Positions 16,860 through 26,355 of a stretch of DNA of 64,000 nucleotides are shown one piece after another. This DNA comes from CAVVSQ01 sp963848825. GTDB lineage: Bacteria; Planctomycetota; Planctomycetia; Gemmatales; Gemmataceae. The stretch spans positions 620,001 to 684,000 of the forward strand of contig CAWKFA010000008.1 in assembly GCA_963848825.1 (NCBI GenBank), given 5' to 3'. Under the pieces are notes generated by a model that was not told where the DNA came from, did no database searches, and saw nothing but the letters and a program-made list of their open reading frames with translations. The first letter of the stretch is position 1. Each line of letters starts with the position of its first letter. Position numbers and translations under genes: made by a program.

Positions 16860-17507
16860 TTGAATCACTTACTCCATGGCGTCGTCCGCGCACTAAGCGA
16901 AACATTTGTTTTGCCGGGCCCCGTGCTTGAAATCGGTTCCTACCAGGTGCCCGGACAAGAAACGCTCGGCGACTTGCGGGCGCTGTTTCCGGGCCGGCGC
17001 TACGTTGGTCTGGATATGCGTCCGGGCCCCGGCGTTGACTGCGTCGCCAGCGCCGAGAAACTCCCCCAGGCCGACGCCTCGGTCGGCACGGTCGTGGCTT
17101 GCAATACTTTCGAACATGTGCGCTGTTTCTGGCGCGGTTTCGACGAAATCTTTCGCGTGCTGCGGCCGGATGGCGTTTTGCTGGTGTCCTGCCCTTTCTT
17201 CTTTCGCATTCACCAGTATCCGAGCGACTACTGGCGCTTTACGCCTGCCGCTTTCGAAGTCCTTTTGGAAAAATACCCGAGTAAGATTTTGGGTTGGCAC
17301 GGCCCTAAACAGCGACCCGCCAACGTCTGGGCGATGGCCTGCCGCGAAGACTGCCGTCCCGATCACCGACGCGCAATTCCTACGCTACCAGCACCTACTC
17401 ACGAAATATGCCCGCGAGCCGGAGCCATCGCGGACGCGGCGGCTGCGCTATCATCTGGCGAGGTTCTTGTGCGGCCGCGGCCCGTTTGCTCCCTTCCTGG
17501 ACCGTAA
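16860..17507 (+). CDS. SAM-dependent class I methyltransferase (frameshifted at about 17340)
   Basis: TTG start at 16860, no clear ribosome site, tightly after the lipoprotein gene. SAM-binding LEIGSYQVPGQE, YVGLDMRPGPGVD, ACNTFEHVRCFWRGFDEIFR and LRPDGVLLVSCPFFFRIHQ are typical of Methyltransf_11-type enzymes. After NVWAMA the frame degrades. The next frame gives AVPITDAQFLRYQHLLTKYA and ends at 17559, overlapping the glycosyltransferase start by 37 bases. The native product is therefore probably about 233 residues. The substrate is unknown; the glycosyltransferase neighbour suggests glycan or lipid modification. Confidence 0.8.
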   Translation: MNHLLHGVVRALSETFVLPGPVLEIGSYQVPGQETLGDLRALFPGRRYVGLDMRPGPGVDCVASAEKLPQADASVGTVVACNTFEHVRCFWRGFDEIFRVLRPDGVLLVSCPFFFRIHQYPSDYWRFTPAAFEVLLEKYPSKILGWHGPKQRPANVWAMACREDCRPDHRRAIPTLPAPTHEICPRAGAIADAAAALSSGEVLVRPRPVCSLPGP

Positions 17508-17522
17508 TCGCTGGGAAACCGT

Positions 17523-18560
17523 ATGTCTCAACTCCTCGACACTGCCCTGTCCCGTCTGACGGCCAGGCCGTTCCCAACGGACCAGCTAAAGGCCGAACAG
17601 GTCGGTGTCTCCGTCTGCGTCGTCAACTGGAATTGCCGCGATATCCTGCGCAACTGTCTACATTCTTTGTTGAACCAGCCGCAGGGGGTCTCCCTCGAAG
17701 TCATTGTCGTGGACAATGCTTCCCAGGATGGCGCCGCGACCATGGTGGCCGACGAGTTTCCGCAAGCGCGTTTGCTGCGCAATGAGGTAAACGCCGGCTT
17801 TGCCCGCGCCAACAATCAGGCTGCCAGCATCGCCCGGGGCCGCTTGCTTTTCTTTCTCAATAACGACACCGTGGTCCCCGCGCATACGCTGGGGAGGTTG
17901 GCGCAATACCTGGATCAACATCCCGAAGCGGCTCTGGTCGGGCCCCGCTTGCGAAATGGCCAGGGCAGAATTCAAACGTCTTATCGCCGCCGGCCAACCG
18001 TGGCGACCTTTTTACACCGCACGCTCTTGTTACGCTGGACCGGGCTGTTTCGAGGCAATTATCGACAATATCGGCGCGGCAACGTCCAGACCGGCGTTGG
18101 CTCGGCCCACGTCGTCGATGTCCTCATGGGTGCGGCCATGCTGGTGCGGCGTGAAGCATTTTTGCGGATGGGAGCCTGGGATGAAGAATTCACCTTTGGC
18201 GGCGAGGATATGGAGCTATGCCATCGCGCCGGTCGGTTCGGCCAGGTCGTTTACCTGCCCGAAGTGGAAATAACCCACCTCGGTCGTGCCGGCACGCGCC
18301 GAAACATCGCGTATGCATCCACCAACATCGCCATCGGTTTCGCACGCTATTTTCGCAAGAGCGGGGCCACACGCGCGGCGCTGTTTGGCTATAAGGTCGC
18401 GATTACCCTCGATGCGCCGCTCCAACTTTGCGTGAAGGCGGGCCAGTATGCCCTCCGCCGGCTCCGCGGCCGTACCCACCAGGCAGAGCAGAGCTTGACC
18501 GCGCTGCGCGGCCTGGCTGCGTTTTGTTGCAAGGGTTTCTTGCCATTCTGGCGTGCCTGA
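17523..18560 (+). CDS. Glycosyltransferase family 2 (rhamnosyltransferase-like)
   Basis: 345 residues, intact. GT-A fold signatures: VSVCVVNWNCRDILRNCL at about 28-45, IVVDNASQDG at about 60-69, NAGFARANNQA, and the metal-binding region LLFFLNNDTVV (DxD-like NDT). A later GGEDMELCHRAGRFG segment supplies the ED motif of the acceptor side. The C-terminus is amphipathic/basic. Likely transfers a deoxysugar from a nucleotide donor onto a surface polysaccharide. It converges with the exonuclease gene 30 bases away. Confidence 0.9.
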   Translation: MSQLLDTALSRLTARPFPTDQLKAEQVGVSVCVVNWNCRDILRNCLHSLLNQPQGVSLEVIVVDNASQDGAATMVADEFPQARLLRNEVNAGFARANNQAASIARGRLLFFLNNDTVVPAHTLGRLAQYLDQHPEAALVGPRLRNGQGRIQTSYRRRPTVATFLHRTLLLRWTGLFRGNYRQYRRGNVQTGVGSAHVVDVLMGAAMLVRREAFLRMGAWDEEFTFGGEDMELCHRAGRFGQVVYLPEVEITHLGRAGTRRNIAYASTNIAIGFARYFRKSGATRAALFGYKVAITLDAPLQLCVKAGQYALRRLRGRTHQAEQSLTALRGLAAFCCKGFLPFWRA

Positions 18561-18589
18561 ATGCCGCACAAATAAAGACCGGGACAATT

Positions 18590-19414
18590 TTATGGCCAGG
18601 GGATCCAGTCGCCCCAGCTTTCGACATAGCGCCCCAGGGCAGGCAGTTCCGTGGCCTTGTTCTGCAGCCATTCCTTGGCCTTCAGCACGGCGATGTGTTC
18701 CTGTTCGAGAGTCATGTCGCCGGTGACCACGCGAGTCCGCAGAAAAACAAAAAACGTATCGAGCGTATCGAACATGCAGTAGTCGTTGATTTCCTGGGCC
18801 TTGCCCGCCTGGTGAAGCTGATAGACCATATCGCCTTGAATGTCCATTTTGCCGGGCTTGCCCAATAATTTGGACAGGAGATTAAGGCCGCCCGTCATGC
18901 GGTAGGCGCGAAAATTGCCGAGCCAGTCCATGAGATCAAGGTGCCAGCTTTCGAAGCGCCTGCGGCTGTTCAGAAAGTGCTCCTGGGTGTTGATGCCGTA
19001 GCGGAAAGCAGCCAGCTCCAGAAGAGGCAAATCAAAGCCGCGGCCGTTGAAGGTGATCAGTTTGATGCGCTCGCGATACTTGGCACGATAGGTGGCCACG
19101 CCGGCCCAAAATTGTTCGACAATTTTGCGGGTGCGAAACTGCGGCGCATCCAGACAGGCTAGGTTTTGCAAGCCATAATCGGCACCGACCCGCAACACAC
19201 AGATCGCGACGGGATATTGAAAGGTGACCGGCAGAAAATCGGAGCCCGTGAAGGATGCCGCCCGGGCCTCGGCTTGCGCGCGGGCGATGGCTTCCTCGGG
19301 CGTCAGCTTGTCCGCCGGATATTTCACCTGCGCCAGCAACCTGCCATCCGGCACGCTCTCGGTATCGATGATGAAAAATGCCGGAGGCGTCTCCGCGGCA
19401 TTGTCGCCGGCCAT
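18590..19414 (-). CDS. Predicted PolB-like 3'-5' exonuclease
   Basis: 274 residues from ATG 19414, with GAGG about 8 bases upstream. The frame extends further upstream, but that part has no protein character. DEDD-type exonuclease: FIIDTESVPDGRLL (motif I, Asp and Glu), LITFNGRGFDLPLLEL (motif II), and DYCMFDTLDTFFVFLR (motif III). This matches the stand-alone exonuclease family related to the proofreading domain of DNA polymerase B (DNA_pol_B_exo2). Cytoplasmic, presumably DNA repair; the substrate has not been defined. Confidence 0.88.
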   Translation of the reverse strand: MAGDNAAETPPAFFIIDTESVPDGRLLAQVKYPADKLTPEEAIARAQAEARAASFTGSDFLPVTFQYPVAICVLRVGADYGLQNLACLDAPQFRTRKIVEQFWAGVATYRAKYRERIKLITFNGRGFDLPLLELAAFRYGINTQEHFLNSRRRFESWHLDLMDWLGNFRAYRMTGGLNLLSKLLGKPGKMDIQGDMVYQLHQAGKAQEINDYCMFDTLDTFFVFLRTRVVTGDMTLEQEHIAVLKAKEWLQNKATELPALGRYVESWGDWIPWP

Positions 19415-19538
19415 GCTGAAACCTCGTTCTGTCTGGCTTGAATTCAGCCAGGATGTTACCTTGTTCAGGCCCAAGAAACGCGAAATCCCTAAGTTATCTA
19501 AAAGACCAGGCCCATAGTTTCCACCCGAAAACCACAAA

Positions 19539-20897
19539 ATGCACAACCCTGAAGCCATCTCAAGTTCACCACCCTCGGTCCCGGATGCTCCGCGAGCGTC
19601 GAACCGGTCGGCCCTGTTCATTGTCTTCCTGGTGGTCTTTATCGACCTCCTGGGCTTTGGCATCGTTCTGCCAATGCTGCCCGTGATCGCGGATACTTAC
19701 GTCGCGAACATCTGGGGGGCGGATGCCGATCCCAAGGTCAAGGGCCTCGTCATCGGTCTGCTCATGGCCTCGTTTTCGCTGATGCAGTTTCTCTTTGCAC
19801 CGGGATGGGGCCGTTTGTCGGACCGCATTGGGCGGCGGCCGATCTTGCTCCTGGGCCTTGCCGGTTCCGTGGCCTTTTATGCCCTGTTCGGGTTCGCGAC
19901 GACTCTGCCCGCCAGCGCGGCTTCCCTGGCGATGGTGCTGTTGTTTATCGCACGCTCGGGCGCCGGTCTCGCGGGAGCCACCATCGCCACGGCCCAGGCT
20001 GTTATCGCCGACAGCACACCCCCGGAAAAACGCAAGCATGGCATGGCCCTCATCGGCGCTGCTTTCGGCATTGGCTTCACTTTTGGGCCGCTCATCGCCT
20101 TTGGCGCTTTATCCCTCTTTCCCGACAACCTGGAAGCGATCGGTTATGTCGCGTCCGGACTCTCCTTGATCGCGCTGCTGCTGGGCCTCAAGCTTCTTCC
20201 GGAGACGCGGGTTTTTCAGGCCGCCCCCACCGCACGCCGCAAAATCATCGATTTCTCCGCAGTCAGAATGGCGCTGGGCTCCGCGTCCACCGGTCCGGTC
20301 ATTCTCGCCTTCTTCCTCGTTTCCCTCGGCTTCGGTTCCTTTGAAACAACGCTGGCGCTGCTGCTCGAACAGGTCTTCGGCTTCGTCAAAACGAAGAGTT
20401 TTCTGGTGTTTGCTTATATCGGTTTCGTCCTCATGCTGACGCAGGGCGTTTTTTATCGGCGCCTGGCCAAGCGGGTCAGCGAAGTTACCTTCATGACGAT
20501 GGGAATCATCTTCATGGCGCTGGGGGTCGGCGGTTTGGGTGCCGTCACGGTCATGGGCACGCAGATCCGGGCCGAGCAGAGCGCGCCGCTGGCGCTCGAG
20601 GAACCTCTGCCCTGGACGGTCGCCGCCGGTCTTGGTTTGGCGCTGACCTTCTCCGTTATCGGTTTCGCCTTTGTCACCCCTTCGGCGCAAGCCCTGGTGT
20701 CCCGGCGAACGAGTGCCGATCAGCAAGGGGAGATACTGGGCGTAAACCAGTCCGCCTCCGCCATGGCACGTATTCTTGGCCCGATTATCGGCGTGGTGCT
20801 TTACATGAGCACGCCCAGCCATCTGTTGCCCTATGCCTTCGGCGCCGCGCTGCTGGTCATTATGCTGCCCATGATGCCGCGCATAAGAAGAGGCTGA
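19539..20897 (+). CDS. MFS transporter, TetA/DHA1-like
   Basis: 452 residues with 12 predicted membrane helices. The DHA1/TetA signature IDLLGFGIVLPMLPVIADTY is in helix 1, and motif A GRLSDRIGRRPILLLG lies between helices 2 and 3. A short polar N-terminus of about 20 residues precedes helix 1. An extended loop between helices 1 and 2 (about residues 50-66, DADPKVKG) is common in planctomycete members. Proton-driven exporter of an unknown small molecule. Intact and divergent from the exonuclease gene. Confidence 0.9.
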   Translation: MHNPEAISSSPPSVPDAPRASNRSALFIVFLVVFIDLLGFGIVLPMLPVIADTYVANIWGADADPKVKGLVIGLLMASFSLMQFLFAPGWGRLSDRIGRRPILLLGLAGSVAFYALFGFATTLPASAASLAMVLLFIARSGAGLAGATIATAQAVIADSTPPEKRKHGMALIGAAFGIGFTFGPLIAFGALSLFPDNLEAIGYVASGLSLIALLLGLKLLPETRVFQAAPTARRKIIDFSAVRMALGSASTGPVILAFFLVSLGFGSFETTLALLLEQVFGFVKTKSFLVFAYIGFVLMLTQGVFYRRLAKRVSEVTFMTMGIIFMALGVGGLGAVTVMGTQIRAEQSAPLALEEPLPWTVAAGLGLALTFSVIGFAFVTPSAQALVSRRTSADQQGEILGVNQSASAMARILGPIIGVVLYMSTPSHLLPYAFGAALLVIMLPMMPRIRRG

Positions 20898-20944
20898 AAC
20901 GCAGTTCTCCCGATCCCTCGGCCACCCGCGAAAGGACGCGCAGG

Positions 20945-22012
20945 ATGTCGGCCCGACCCCGGTTGCACGAACTTTCGCCCCGGCGCATCGCCTTGATCAA
21001 GCCCAGCGCGCTGGGCGACATCATGCACAGTTTGCCGGTGCTAACAGCACTGCGTAGGCGCTTTCCGCTTGCCCATATCACCTGGGTGGTGAATCGCCTT
21101 TACGAACCCCTGCTGGCCGGCCATCCGGACCTGGACGCTGTCCTTCCTTTTGACCGTCAGGGTTTACGGCGCGGCTGGCTGCCGGGCCTGCGCGGCTTTA
21201 CCCGCTTTTTGACGCAACTGCGTCAGCAACAATTTGACCTGGCCATCGATCTGCAAGGCTTATTTCGCACGGGACTGATGTCGCTGGCCACCGGCGCGCG
21301 CCGGCGTCTTGGCCTGGCCTCGGCCCGGGAGGGTGCACGTTTTTTTTACAGCGATGTTATCGACGATAAAGCGGTCACCCATGCCGTGGATCGCTACTGG
21401 CGTGTCGCCGAATTCCTGGGTGCTGCCGATGGCGGCAAGCATTTCCGCCTGCCAATCCAGGAGTCGGCCCAGCGCTGGGTCCGCGAACGTTTTCGCTCCT
21501 GGCCGCGTCCCTGGTTAGCCGTCGGTGTTGGCTCACGCTGGCTGACGAAGCGCTGGCCGCCGGAACATTTTGCCGCGCTGGCGACGCGAGCCCTGGAGTG
21601 TTTTGGCGGCACTGCCATTTTCGTGGGCGCCCCCGATGAGGCAGCCCTGGCCAGGCAAGCCGTCGCGCTGGTTCGCGGGCCCGTTTGCGACGTAACCGGC
21701 AAAACCGACCTGCCTCAACTGGCGGCGTTGCTCGCTGAAGCGGATGTATTGCTGGCCAACGACACAGGCCCACTCCACCTGGCCGTGGCGCTGGGCCGTC
21801 CGGTCGTGGCGCCATATACTTGCACCGTCGTCCGCCGCACGGGGCCTTATGGCCAGGCTAGCCGCGCTGTTGAAACCAGTGTCTGGTGTCGCGGCAGCTA
21901 CCTTAAACAATGTGATCGGCTGGAATGCATGGCCGAACTGGCGCCCGCGCGACTGTGGCCGGCTCTGGAAGAGATTTTGCGCACATGGGCCCTCCAACCT
22001 CGCTCCGCTTGA
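20945..22012 (+). CDS. Glycosyltransferase family 9 (heptosyltransferase-like)
   Basis: 355 residues. GT9 motifs: IALIKPSALGDIMHSLPVL near the N-terminus, DLAIDLQGLFRTGL in the middle, a VGVGSRWLTKRWPPEHFAAL donor-side segment, and the NDTGPLHLAVALGRPVVAPY active-site loop. Resembles WaaC/WaaF enzymes, which add heptose to lipopolysaccharide core, and fits with lpxC in the same window. The C-terminal Cys-rich stretch (CRGSYLKQCDRLECM) is also usual for the family. Its end overlaps the maf start by 28 bases. Confidence 0.9.
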   Translation: MSARPRLHELSPRRIALIKPSALGDIMHSLPVLTALRRRFPLAHITWVVNRLYEPLLAGHPDLDAVLPFDRQGLRRGWLPGLRGFTRFLTQLRQQQFDLAIDLQGLFRTGLMSLATGARRRLGLASAREGARFFYSDVIDDKAVTHAVDRYWRVAEFLGAADGGKHFRLPIQESAQRWVRERFRSWPRPWLAVGVGSRWLTKRWPPEHFAALATRALECFGGTAIFVGAPDEAALARQAVALVRGPVCDVTGKTDLPQLAALLAEADVLLANDTGPLHLAVALGRPVVAPYTCTVVRRTGPYGQASRAVETSVWCRGSYLKQCDRLECMAELAPARLWPALEEILRTWALQPRSA

Positions 22013-22565
22013 TATTGGCCAGTGGTTCGCCGGCGCGCGCGACCTGCTCACGCGCGCGGGCTATTCCTTCGAAGTACAGCCCGCCAACATTGACGAACCG
22101 ACAGGCGCCGGTTTCACCGATCCAAGGACCTACGTCCAGACCGTTGCCTGGCTAAAAGCCGCGGCCATTGCCCCAAAAGTAGGGGAGGGCCTTGTTCTCG
22201 CCGCCGATACGGTGGGATGGCTCGATGGGCACGTTATCGGCAAGCCGGCGGATGAAGCGGATGCCCGGCGTATCCTGACCACACTCGGCGGCCACGAACA
22301 TGAACTATGGACTGGCCTAACGCTATGGCGCCGCCCAGGCGATCTGCAATATTGCTGGCAAGAAAAAAGCCGCGTCTTCTTTAAAAAGCTCACTGCCGTC
22401 GAATTGGATGGCTATCTCGCGACCCGTACCTGGCAAGGATGTTCAGGCGCCTACGCCATACAAGAACAAAACGACCCCTTCGTGCGGCTCCTGGAGGGAA
22501 GCTTGAGTAACGTCATCGGCTTGCCCATGGAGAGCCTGACCAAGATGCTGCAATTCCTGAATTGA
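21985..22565 (+). CDS. maf: Maf-family nucleotide pyrophosphatase (frameshifted at about 22035)
   Basis: ATG 21985 gives MGPPTSLRLILASGSPAR, the classic Maf opening. Within a GCGCGCGCG run the frame shifts, and the rest reads DLLTRAGYSFEVQPANIDE in another frame to 22565. Other Maf motifs are intact: LAADTVGWLDGHVIGKPADE (catalytic Asp), the LTTLGGHEHELWTGL segment and C-terminal GSLSNVIGLPME. About 193 residues when joined. Maf enzymes hydrolyse dTTP/UTP or modified nucleotides to monophosphates. Coupled to the GT9 gene by overlap. Confidence 0.9.
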
Positions 22566-22694
22566 GTCGCAGCCGAATTTGCGAGCAGCCGACCACCTGG
22601 CCAATCACCTTTGGTCGAAGTGAAAACCGTTGCTATTCAAAAGGTACTGGCGGATAATTCTTGAAAGACCACCGCCTTCCAAGGGAGCGACTTC

Positions 22695-23063
22695 ATGAGA
22701 TACGGCATTCTTGCCATGGCGGCCACAGTGATCCTGGGCGTCGACGTGGCGGCACAAGATCCAACGCCGCCGGATATGCGAACGCCTGCCCAGCGTGGTG
22801 CCCTGGCCGTACGCGGGCAGCCGGCGATGAATCCGCCCTTATGGTCCGCCAAAGCTTATGACAACCTGTGGAAACGCTGGGGGCTGGCCGAGAAGCCGGT
22901 CGATTTGCGCAACAGGTGCGGGACCGCTACGGATTGCACGCTGCCCCGTATGCCAACGGCGAGTTGCCCATGGGCCTGCACCACGCGGCCGGCCCGTTCG
23001 GTAAAGGGATTGTCAACGATTGCCTTTTATGTCACGCGGGACGAGTCGCCGGCCAGACAGTGA
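22695..23063 (+). CDS. Secreted c-type cytochrome, N-terminal part (frameshifted)
   Basis: ATG 22695 begins a signal peptide (MRYGILAMAATVILGVDVAA). The mature start follows, with NPPLWSAKAYDNLWKRWGLA. After EKPVD the frame is wrong. A single extra T in GATTTGCG at about 22905 would give VDFAQQVRDRYGLH, continuing in the next fragment. Only about 70 residues of this fragment are authentic. Confidence 0.75.
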   Translation: MRYGILAMAATVILGVDVAAQDPTPPDMRTPAQRGALAVRGQPAMNPPLWSAKAYDNLWKRWGLAEKPVDLRNRCGTATDCTLPRMPTASCPWACTTRPARSVKGLSTIAFYVTRDESPARQ

Positions 23064-24052
23064 TAGGCGCTGGCAACGCGTCCCTTGATTTGAACGGGCT
23101 GTTCAGCGACCTGTATGCCAACGAATTGTTGCCCTACAAGCTACCATTCCGCTTTAGCTACGCCCGCGGCACCATCGACGTTGTCAGTCCGGTAGCTTTC
23201 CTCATGGAATTCAGGGCACCCGATTTGAGTCTGAGCCGGAAGATGAAACTGGATTTTCCCGCGAACATCGCCAGCGATCCGCCGGCATGGTGGCTGCTCA
23301 AACGGAAGAAGACGCGTAACTGGACGGGAGGCGTCGACGCCCAGGCCATTCGCGTGGACATGGTGAACCTCCTCAGCCCTTTCAACAGCGCGGACCATAT
23401 CAAGAAGCATGAACCTACCTTCGTCGACATTCATGCCTTCGTCATGAGTGTCGAGTCGCCCAGGTATCCGTTTGCCATTGAGCCAGCGCTCGCCGAGAAG
23501 GGCCATGCCCTTTTCATGCAAACCTGCGCCCGCTGCCATGGGTCCTACGGCCCCGCGGGTGAATACCCAAATAAGGTCGTGCCGCTGGCGACCATCGGCA
23601 CCGATCCGACGTTGGCACTGGCCATCATGGGCAAAAACATCGATTATGTGAACCAAAGTTGGTTTGGGCAGGAAAAGAACGCCGCCGGCGGCTGGCACGT
23701 CATACGCGAAACCCCTGGATATCAAGCGCCCCCGCTCGATGGCATCTGGGCCACCGCACCCTATTTTCACAACAACTCCGTGCCAACGCTCTATCAAGTG
23801 CTCAATTCGAAAGCCCGGCCAAAAGTCTTTACACGCAGCTACGGCACGAACCGGGAAGATTACGACGCTGCCGACGTGGGCTGGAAAATTCGCGTCCTGG
23901 ATGCGGCGCCCGCGGCCGGCCTGTCCGCGCAGGAACGCGGCAGAATCTATGACACAGCGCAGCCGGGCCTTGGCAACACCGGCCATACCTTCGGCGACGA
24001 AATGACCGACGCCCAGCGGCGCGCGGTGATTGAGTATTTGAAGACGCTGTAG
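22907..24052 (+). CDS. Secreted di-haem c-type cytochrome, main part (frameshifted)
   Basis: Authentic sequence starts at FAQQVRDRYGLHAAPYANGE. Two haem-binding CxxCH motifs are visible: CLLCHAG and, later, CARCHGSYG. PPLDGIWATAPYFHNNSVPT is typical of the di-haem peroxidase/MauG and related planctomycete cytochromes. Periplasmic electron transfer or oxidation is likely, but no specific substrate can be named. Total length when joined is about 450 residues. It converges with the MFS gene, the stop codons being about 10 bases apart. Confidence 0.8.
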   Translation, partial: AQQVRDRYGLHAAPYANGELPMGLHHAAGPFGKGIVNDCLLCHAGRVAGQTVIGAGNASLDLNGLFSDLYANELLPYKLPFRFSYARGTIDVVSPVAFLMEFRAPDLSLSRKMKLDFPANIASDPPAWWLLKRKKTRNWTGGVDAQAIRVDMVNLLSPFNSADHIKKHEPTFVDIHAFVMSVESPRYPFAIEPALAEKGHALFMQTCARCHGSYGPAGEYPNKVVPLATIGTDPTLALAIMGKNIDYVNQSWFGQEKNAAGGWHVIRETPGYQAPPLDGIWATAPYFHNNSVPTLYQVLNSKARPKVFTRSYGTNREDYDAADVGWKIRVLDAAPAAGLSAQERGRIYDTAQPGLGNTGHTFGDEMTDAQRRAVIEYLKTL

Positions 24053-24060
24053 TCTGGCTC

Positions 24061-25073
24061 TCAGAAGACCACGGGCTCTCCCGCCGCTGCCGGTGTGGCA
24101 TGCGCCGGCCCATGTGGTGAGGGCGCAGACGTCCCGCAAGGTAGACGGCCAGGATCATGGAACCCGCCGCGAGCAGCCCGACCAGCGGGTAGCCCACCAG
24201 CTTCGGCGCCATGATGCCGTCATCCCCTTCCACCAACCGCTCGACCAACAATATTCCAGATATCTTTGACGCCAGGCCCATCACTATCTGTTGCACCGAG
24301 GTGTTGACGCTGAGGACTGTCCCCCGGTGGTGAATGGCGGCGTTGGTCGTGATCATCGCCATTACGGGCACCCAGCGTATCGAGGTGGTTACCATGAAGA
24401 GCGTCGTTACCAGGAGCGTGACGGGCATCGACGTCTCGGGCAGATTGGTGACCAGCAGTACCGGGACCACGGACACCAGGCCGATTACGCGAAAGACGGT
24501 CAGCTTGTTGTGACGATCGGACAGCCAGCCGGTAGGTGTCATCGTCAGCAGCGTGGCCACGCCACCGATCAACCATACCCAGCCCAGGTCCGTCTTCGCC
24601 CAGTGGAGATTATTGACGAGGTATATTGCCAGCGCCGGGATGACCATCCAGGACCCCAAGATGAGTGACGACGTCAGGGCATAGGCACGCAGATGTCCCG
24701 GGTCGAAAATCACTTCGCGCAGGCTGACGCCGCGCGTGGGACGCCTGGCCAGATGCTGGCGCATCGGCGGCAGGACGTACCACGCCAGCAGCAGTACGGG
24801 CAGGCAGAGAAGCGCCAGAATGGTGAAGGGGGCGCGCCAGCCGAATTGCCCGGCGATGGCCAGACCAACATAGATGCCCACGATACTGGCGACGGAAAAG
24901 GAGGACATGACCACGCCCATGGCCGTCGCGCGGCGCGATTCGGGGAAGAGGTCGCTGACAATCGTCAGCACACAGGCACCCATGACCCCGGCGAAACTAC
25001 CGGCGACCGCCCGGCCCACCAGCAGAATGGTGTAATCCGGAGCGACGGCGCAGCAGGAAGGTGCCGGTGGCAA
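24061..25073 (-). CDS. MFS transporter, C-terminal part (frameshifted)
   Basis: Helices 3-12 of an MFS permease; authentic sequence begins CAVAPDYTILLVGRAVAG, continuing the fragment at 24997-25404. It includes LSDRHNKLTVFRVIGL after helix 6. The frame as read runs on to 23829 through the cytochrome gene, which is not credible. Another frame gives APSPHGPAHATPAAAGEPVV and stops at 24061, so a further frameshift near 24140 is possible. Substrate unknown; resembles drug- or sugar-efflux DHA1 members. Confidence 0.75.
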
Positions 25074-25404
25074 AGCCCGTGAAGAGTATCAGCAGCGATT
25101 TCTTGCGATCCGTGCGATCCAGCAGGGGGGCAGCGAGCAGGCCCATGATGCCGGCGCAGAAACCATACGCGGACACGATATTGCTGAACTTGTCGGGAAA
25201 ATCGGCGGGGCTGATCTCCAGATCTTTCTCGAGCAATGGTCCAAGCGGCATCATGATCACGAAGTCGAGAACATGCGTGAATTGCACCGTGGCCAAAACC
25301 AGCAGCACGGCCCACTCCGACCCCGTCAGCCGTGGCAGCACACGCGCTACAGCCGCCGGTGCCGCCTCCGGTGTGGCCGTGATCGTACAATCTTCCGTCG
25401 CCAT
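24997..25404 (-). CDS. MFS transporter, N-terminal part (frameshifted)
   Basis: ATG 25404. About 30 polar residues precede helix 1 (WAVLLVLATVQFTHVLDFVI), then helix 2 and motif A (APLLDRTDRKKSLLILFTG). After GTFLL the frame is lost; dropping one base at about 25055 gives CAVAPDYTILLV. Same gene as 24061-25073. The whole transporter would be about 445 residues. Confidence 0.78.
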   Translation of the reverse strand: MATEDCTITATPEAAPAAVARVLPRLTGSEWAVLLVLATVQFTHVLDFVIMMPLGPLLEKDLEISPADFPDKFSNIVSAYGFCAGIMGLLAAPLLDRTDRKKSLLILFTGFATGTFLLRRRSGLHHSAGGPGGRR

Positions 25405-25473
25405 GCCTGACCTCTTCGTTTGCCGGGAGCCAGAGCCGCGACTGGCATCATCCCTTGAACCGCCAAAAGAATG

Positions 25474-25516
25474 AGGACAGGACCTCCCGTGCCAAGGTCC
25501 TGTCCCGTCTTTTGCA
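25474..25516. repeat. GGACAGGACCT-type intergenic hairpin, copy 2
   Basis: GAGGACAGGACCT and AGGTCCTGTCCCGTC form the stem, with AAAAGA/TCTTTT extensions outside. The core matches the hairpin at 13625-13682. It lies upstream of the MFS gene and immediately next to the GGGGTC repeat at 25530, so two palindrome families abut here. Confidence 0.65.
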
Positions 25517-25529
25517 AAACGTCGCTATG

Positions 25530-25629
25530 GGCGTTCGGAAAAAAAGGGGTCAGACCCCTTGATGCGACCGGAGTTTTCAACGCATTTGCAGGGCACCGAG
25601 GGGGTCTGACCCCTTTTTTTCCGAACGCT
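25530..25629. repeat. GGGGTC long-hairpin repeat, second full copy
   Basis: The left arm GCGTTCGGAAAAAAAGGGGT, continuing CAGACCCC, pairs with the right arm at 25601-25629 ending TTTTTTTCCGAACGC. The interior includes GAGTTTTCAACGC, similar to the interior of the copy at 11449-11552. Arm ends differ from that copy (GCGTTCGG instead of AGCCCGTTG), so the central palindromes are conserved while the outer stem has drifted in a compensated way. Confidence 0.8.
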
Positions 25630-25776
25630 CTATGGCACCGCCCTGATTCCAGCGACGCCTTCTTGAATGTATCAGGGAACGAAAACGCTTTCAAGAAAAC
25701 AATCGCTGGCTGAGAAGGTGAGAAAACCTATCGATTTGTGAATACTTTCGAACGGGCGAGTTGGCACGGCCGCCTG

Positions 25777-26145
25777 TCAATCATCCAACTCCACGGGCGG
25801 AATGGTAACTTGCCGGATTTCATCGCCGCCGAAGCACTCTTCCAGATGAATGCCCACGGCGTAATCGTGCTTGGTGACCTTGTAGGACCAGACAACTCTG
25901 CCCTCGCGTGTAAGCCCGCGCGGAATCGACGGTTCCCGTAGCCCAAGTACAATCCTGTCACCGACTTGGAGCGGACCGGCCACCAGCAGGCGGGCGCCGG
26001 CCTCGGAAAGATCGAGGACGCCAATGATCAAGTTGAATGCGGCATCCGCCGCTCCTTTTTTATGACAGGTGACCCTGACTTTGGCATTCGCGGACAGCCG
26101 CCGAAAGCCACGATGGATTTTCCTTCTGCGCGTGAGTTCGGTCAT
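25777..26145 (-). CDS. PilZ domain protein
   Basis: 122 residues from ATG 26145. A single PilZ domain. The N-terminal RRRKIHRGFRRLSA supplies the basic RxxxR-type c-di-GMP binding loop, followed by IGVLDLSEAGARLLVAGPL, equivalent to the D/NxSxxG motif. Later, YAVGIHLEECF is the usual beta strand. Predicted to bind cyclic-di-GMP and act on an unknown partner. Together with the FHA-GGDEF protein, c-di-GMP synthesis and reception are both present in this window. Confidence 0.82.
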   Translation of the reverse strand: MTELTRRRKIHRGFRRLSANAKVRVTCHKKGAADAAFNLIIGVLDLSEAGARLLVAGPLQVGDRIVLGLREPSIPRGLTREGRVVWSYKVTKHDYAVGIHLEECFGGDEIRQVTIPPVELDD

Positions 26146-26355
26146 GCCTATTCTCGAGAAATGGGTCGCATTCTACCGGAGACAGCACGAAAAGACGGTG
26201 TCATGGTATTTAGACACCGCGAGCGGCCGTTGGTTCCGCTGATTTTTCCCGAGTTTTTCCCGGCGCGAGGAAAAAGAAAGAGGCAAGACCTCGGGAGCAG
26301 GTCGGAGCGACATGCGGACGGTCGGGACGGCTAAAGGTACCGGCTGAAGAAATGA

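Noticed and set aside
16860..18560. Fusion of methyltransferase and glycosyltransferase into one protein
   Set aside because: The corrected methyltransferase ends at 17559 in a different frame from the glycosyltransferase, which has its own start at 17523; overlap rather than fusion.
23829..24060. Extension of the MFS transporter into the cytochrome gene
   Set aside because: The extra 75 codons have no membrane or conserved character and lie antisense to the cytochrome's conserved C-terminus.
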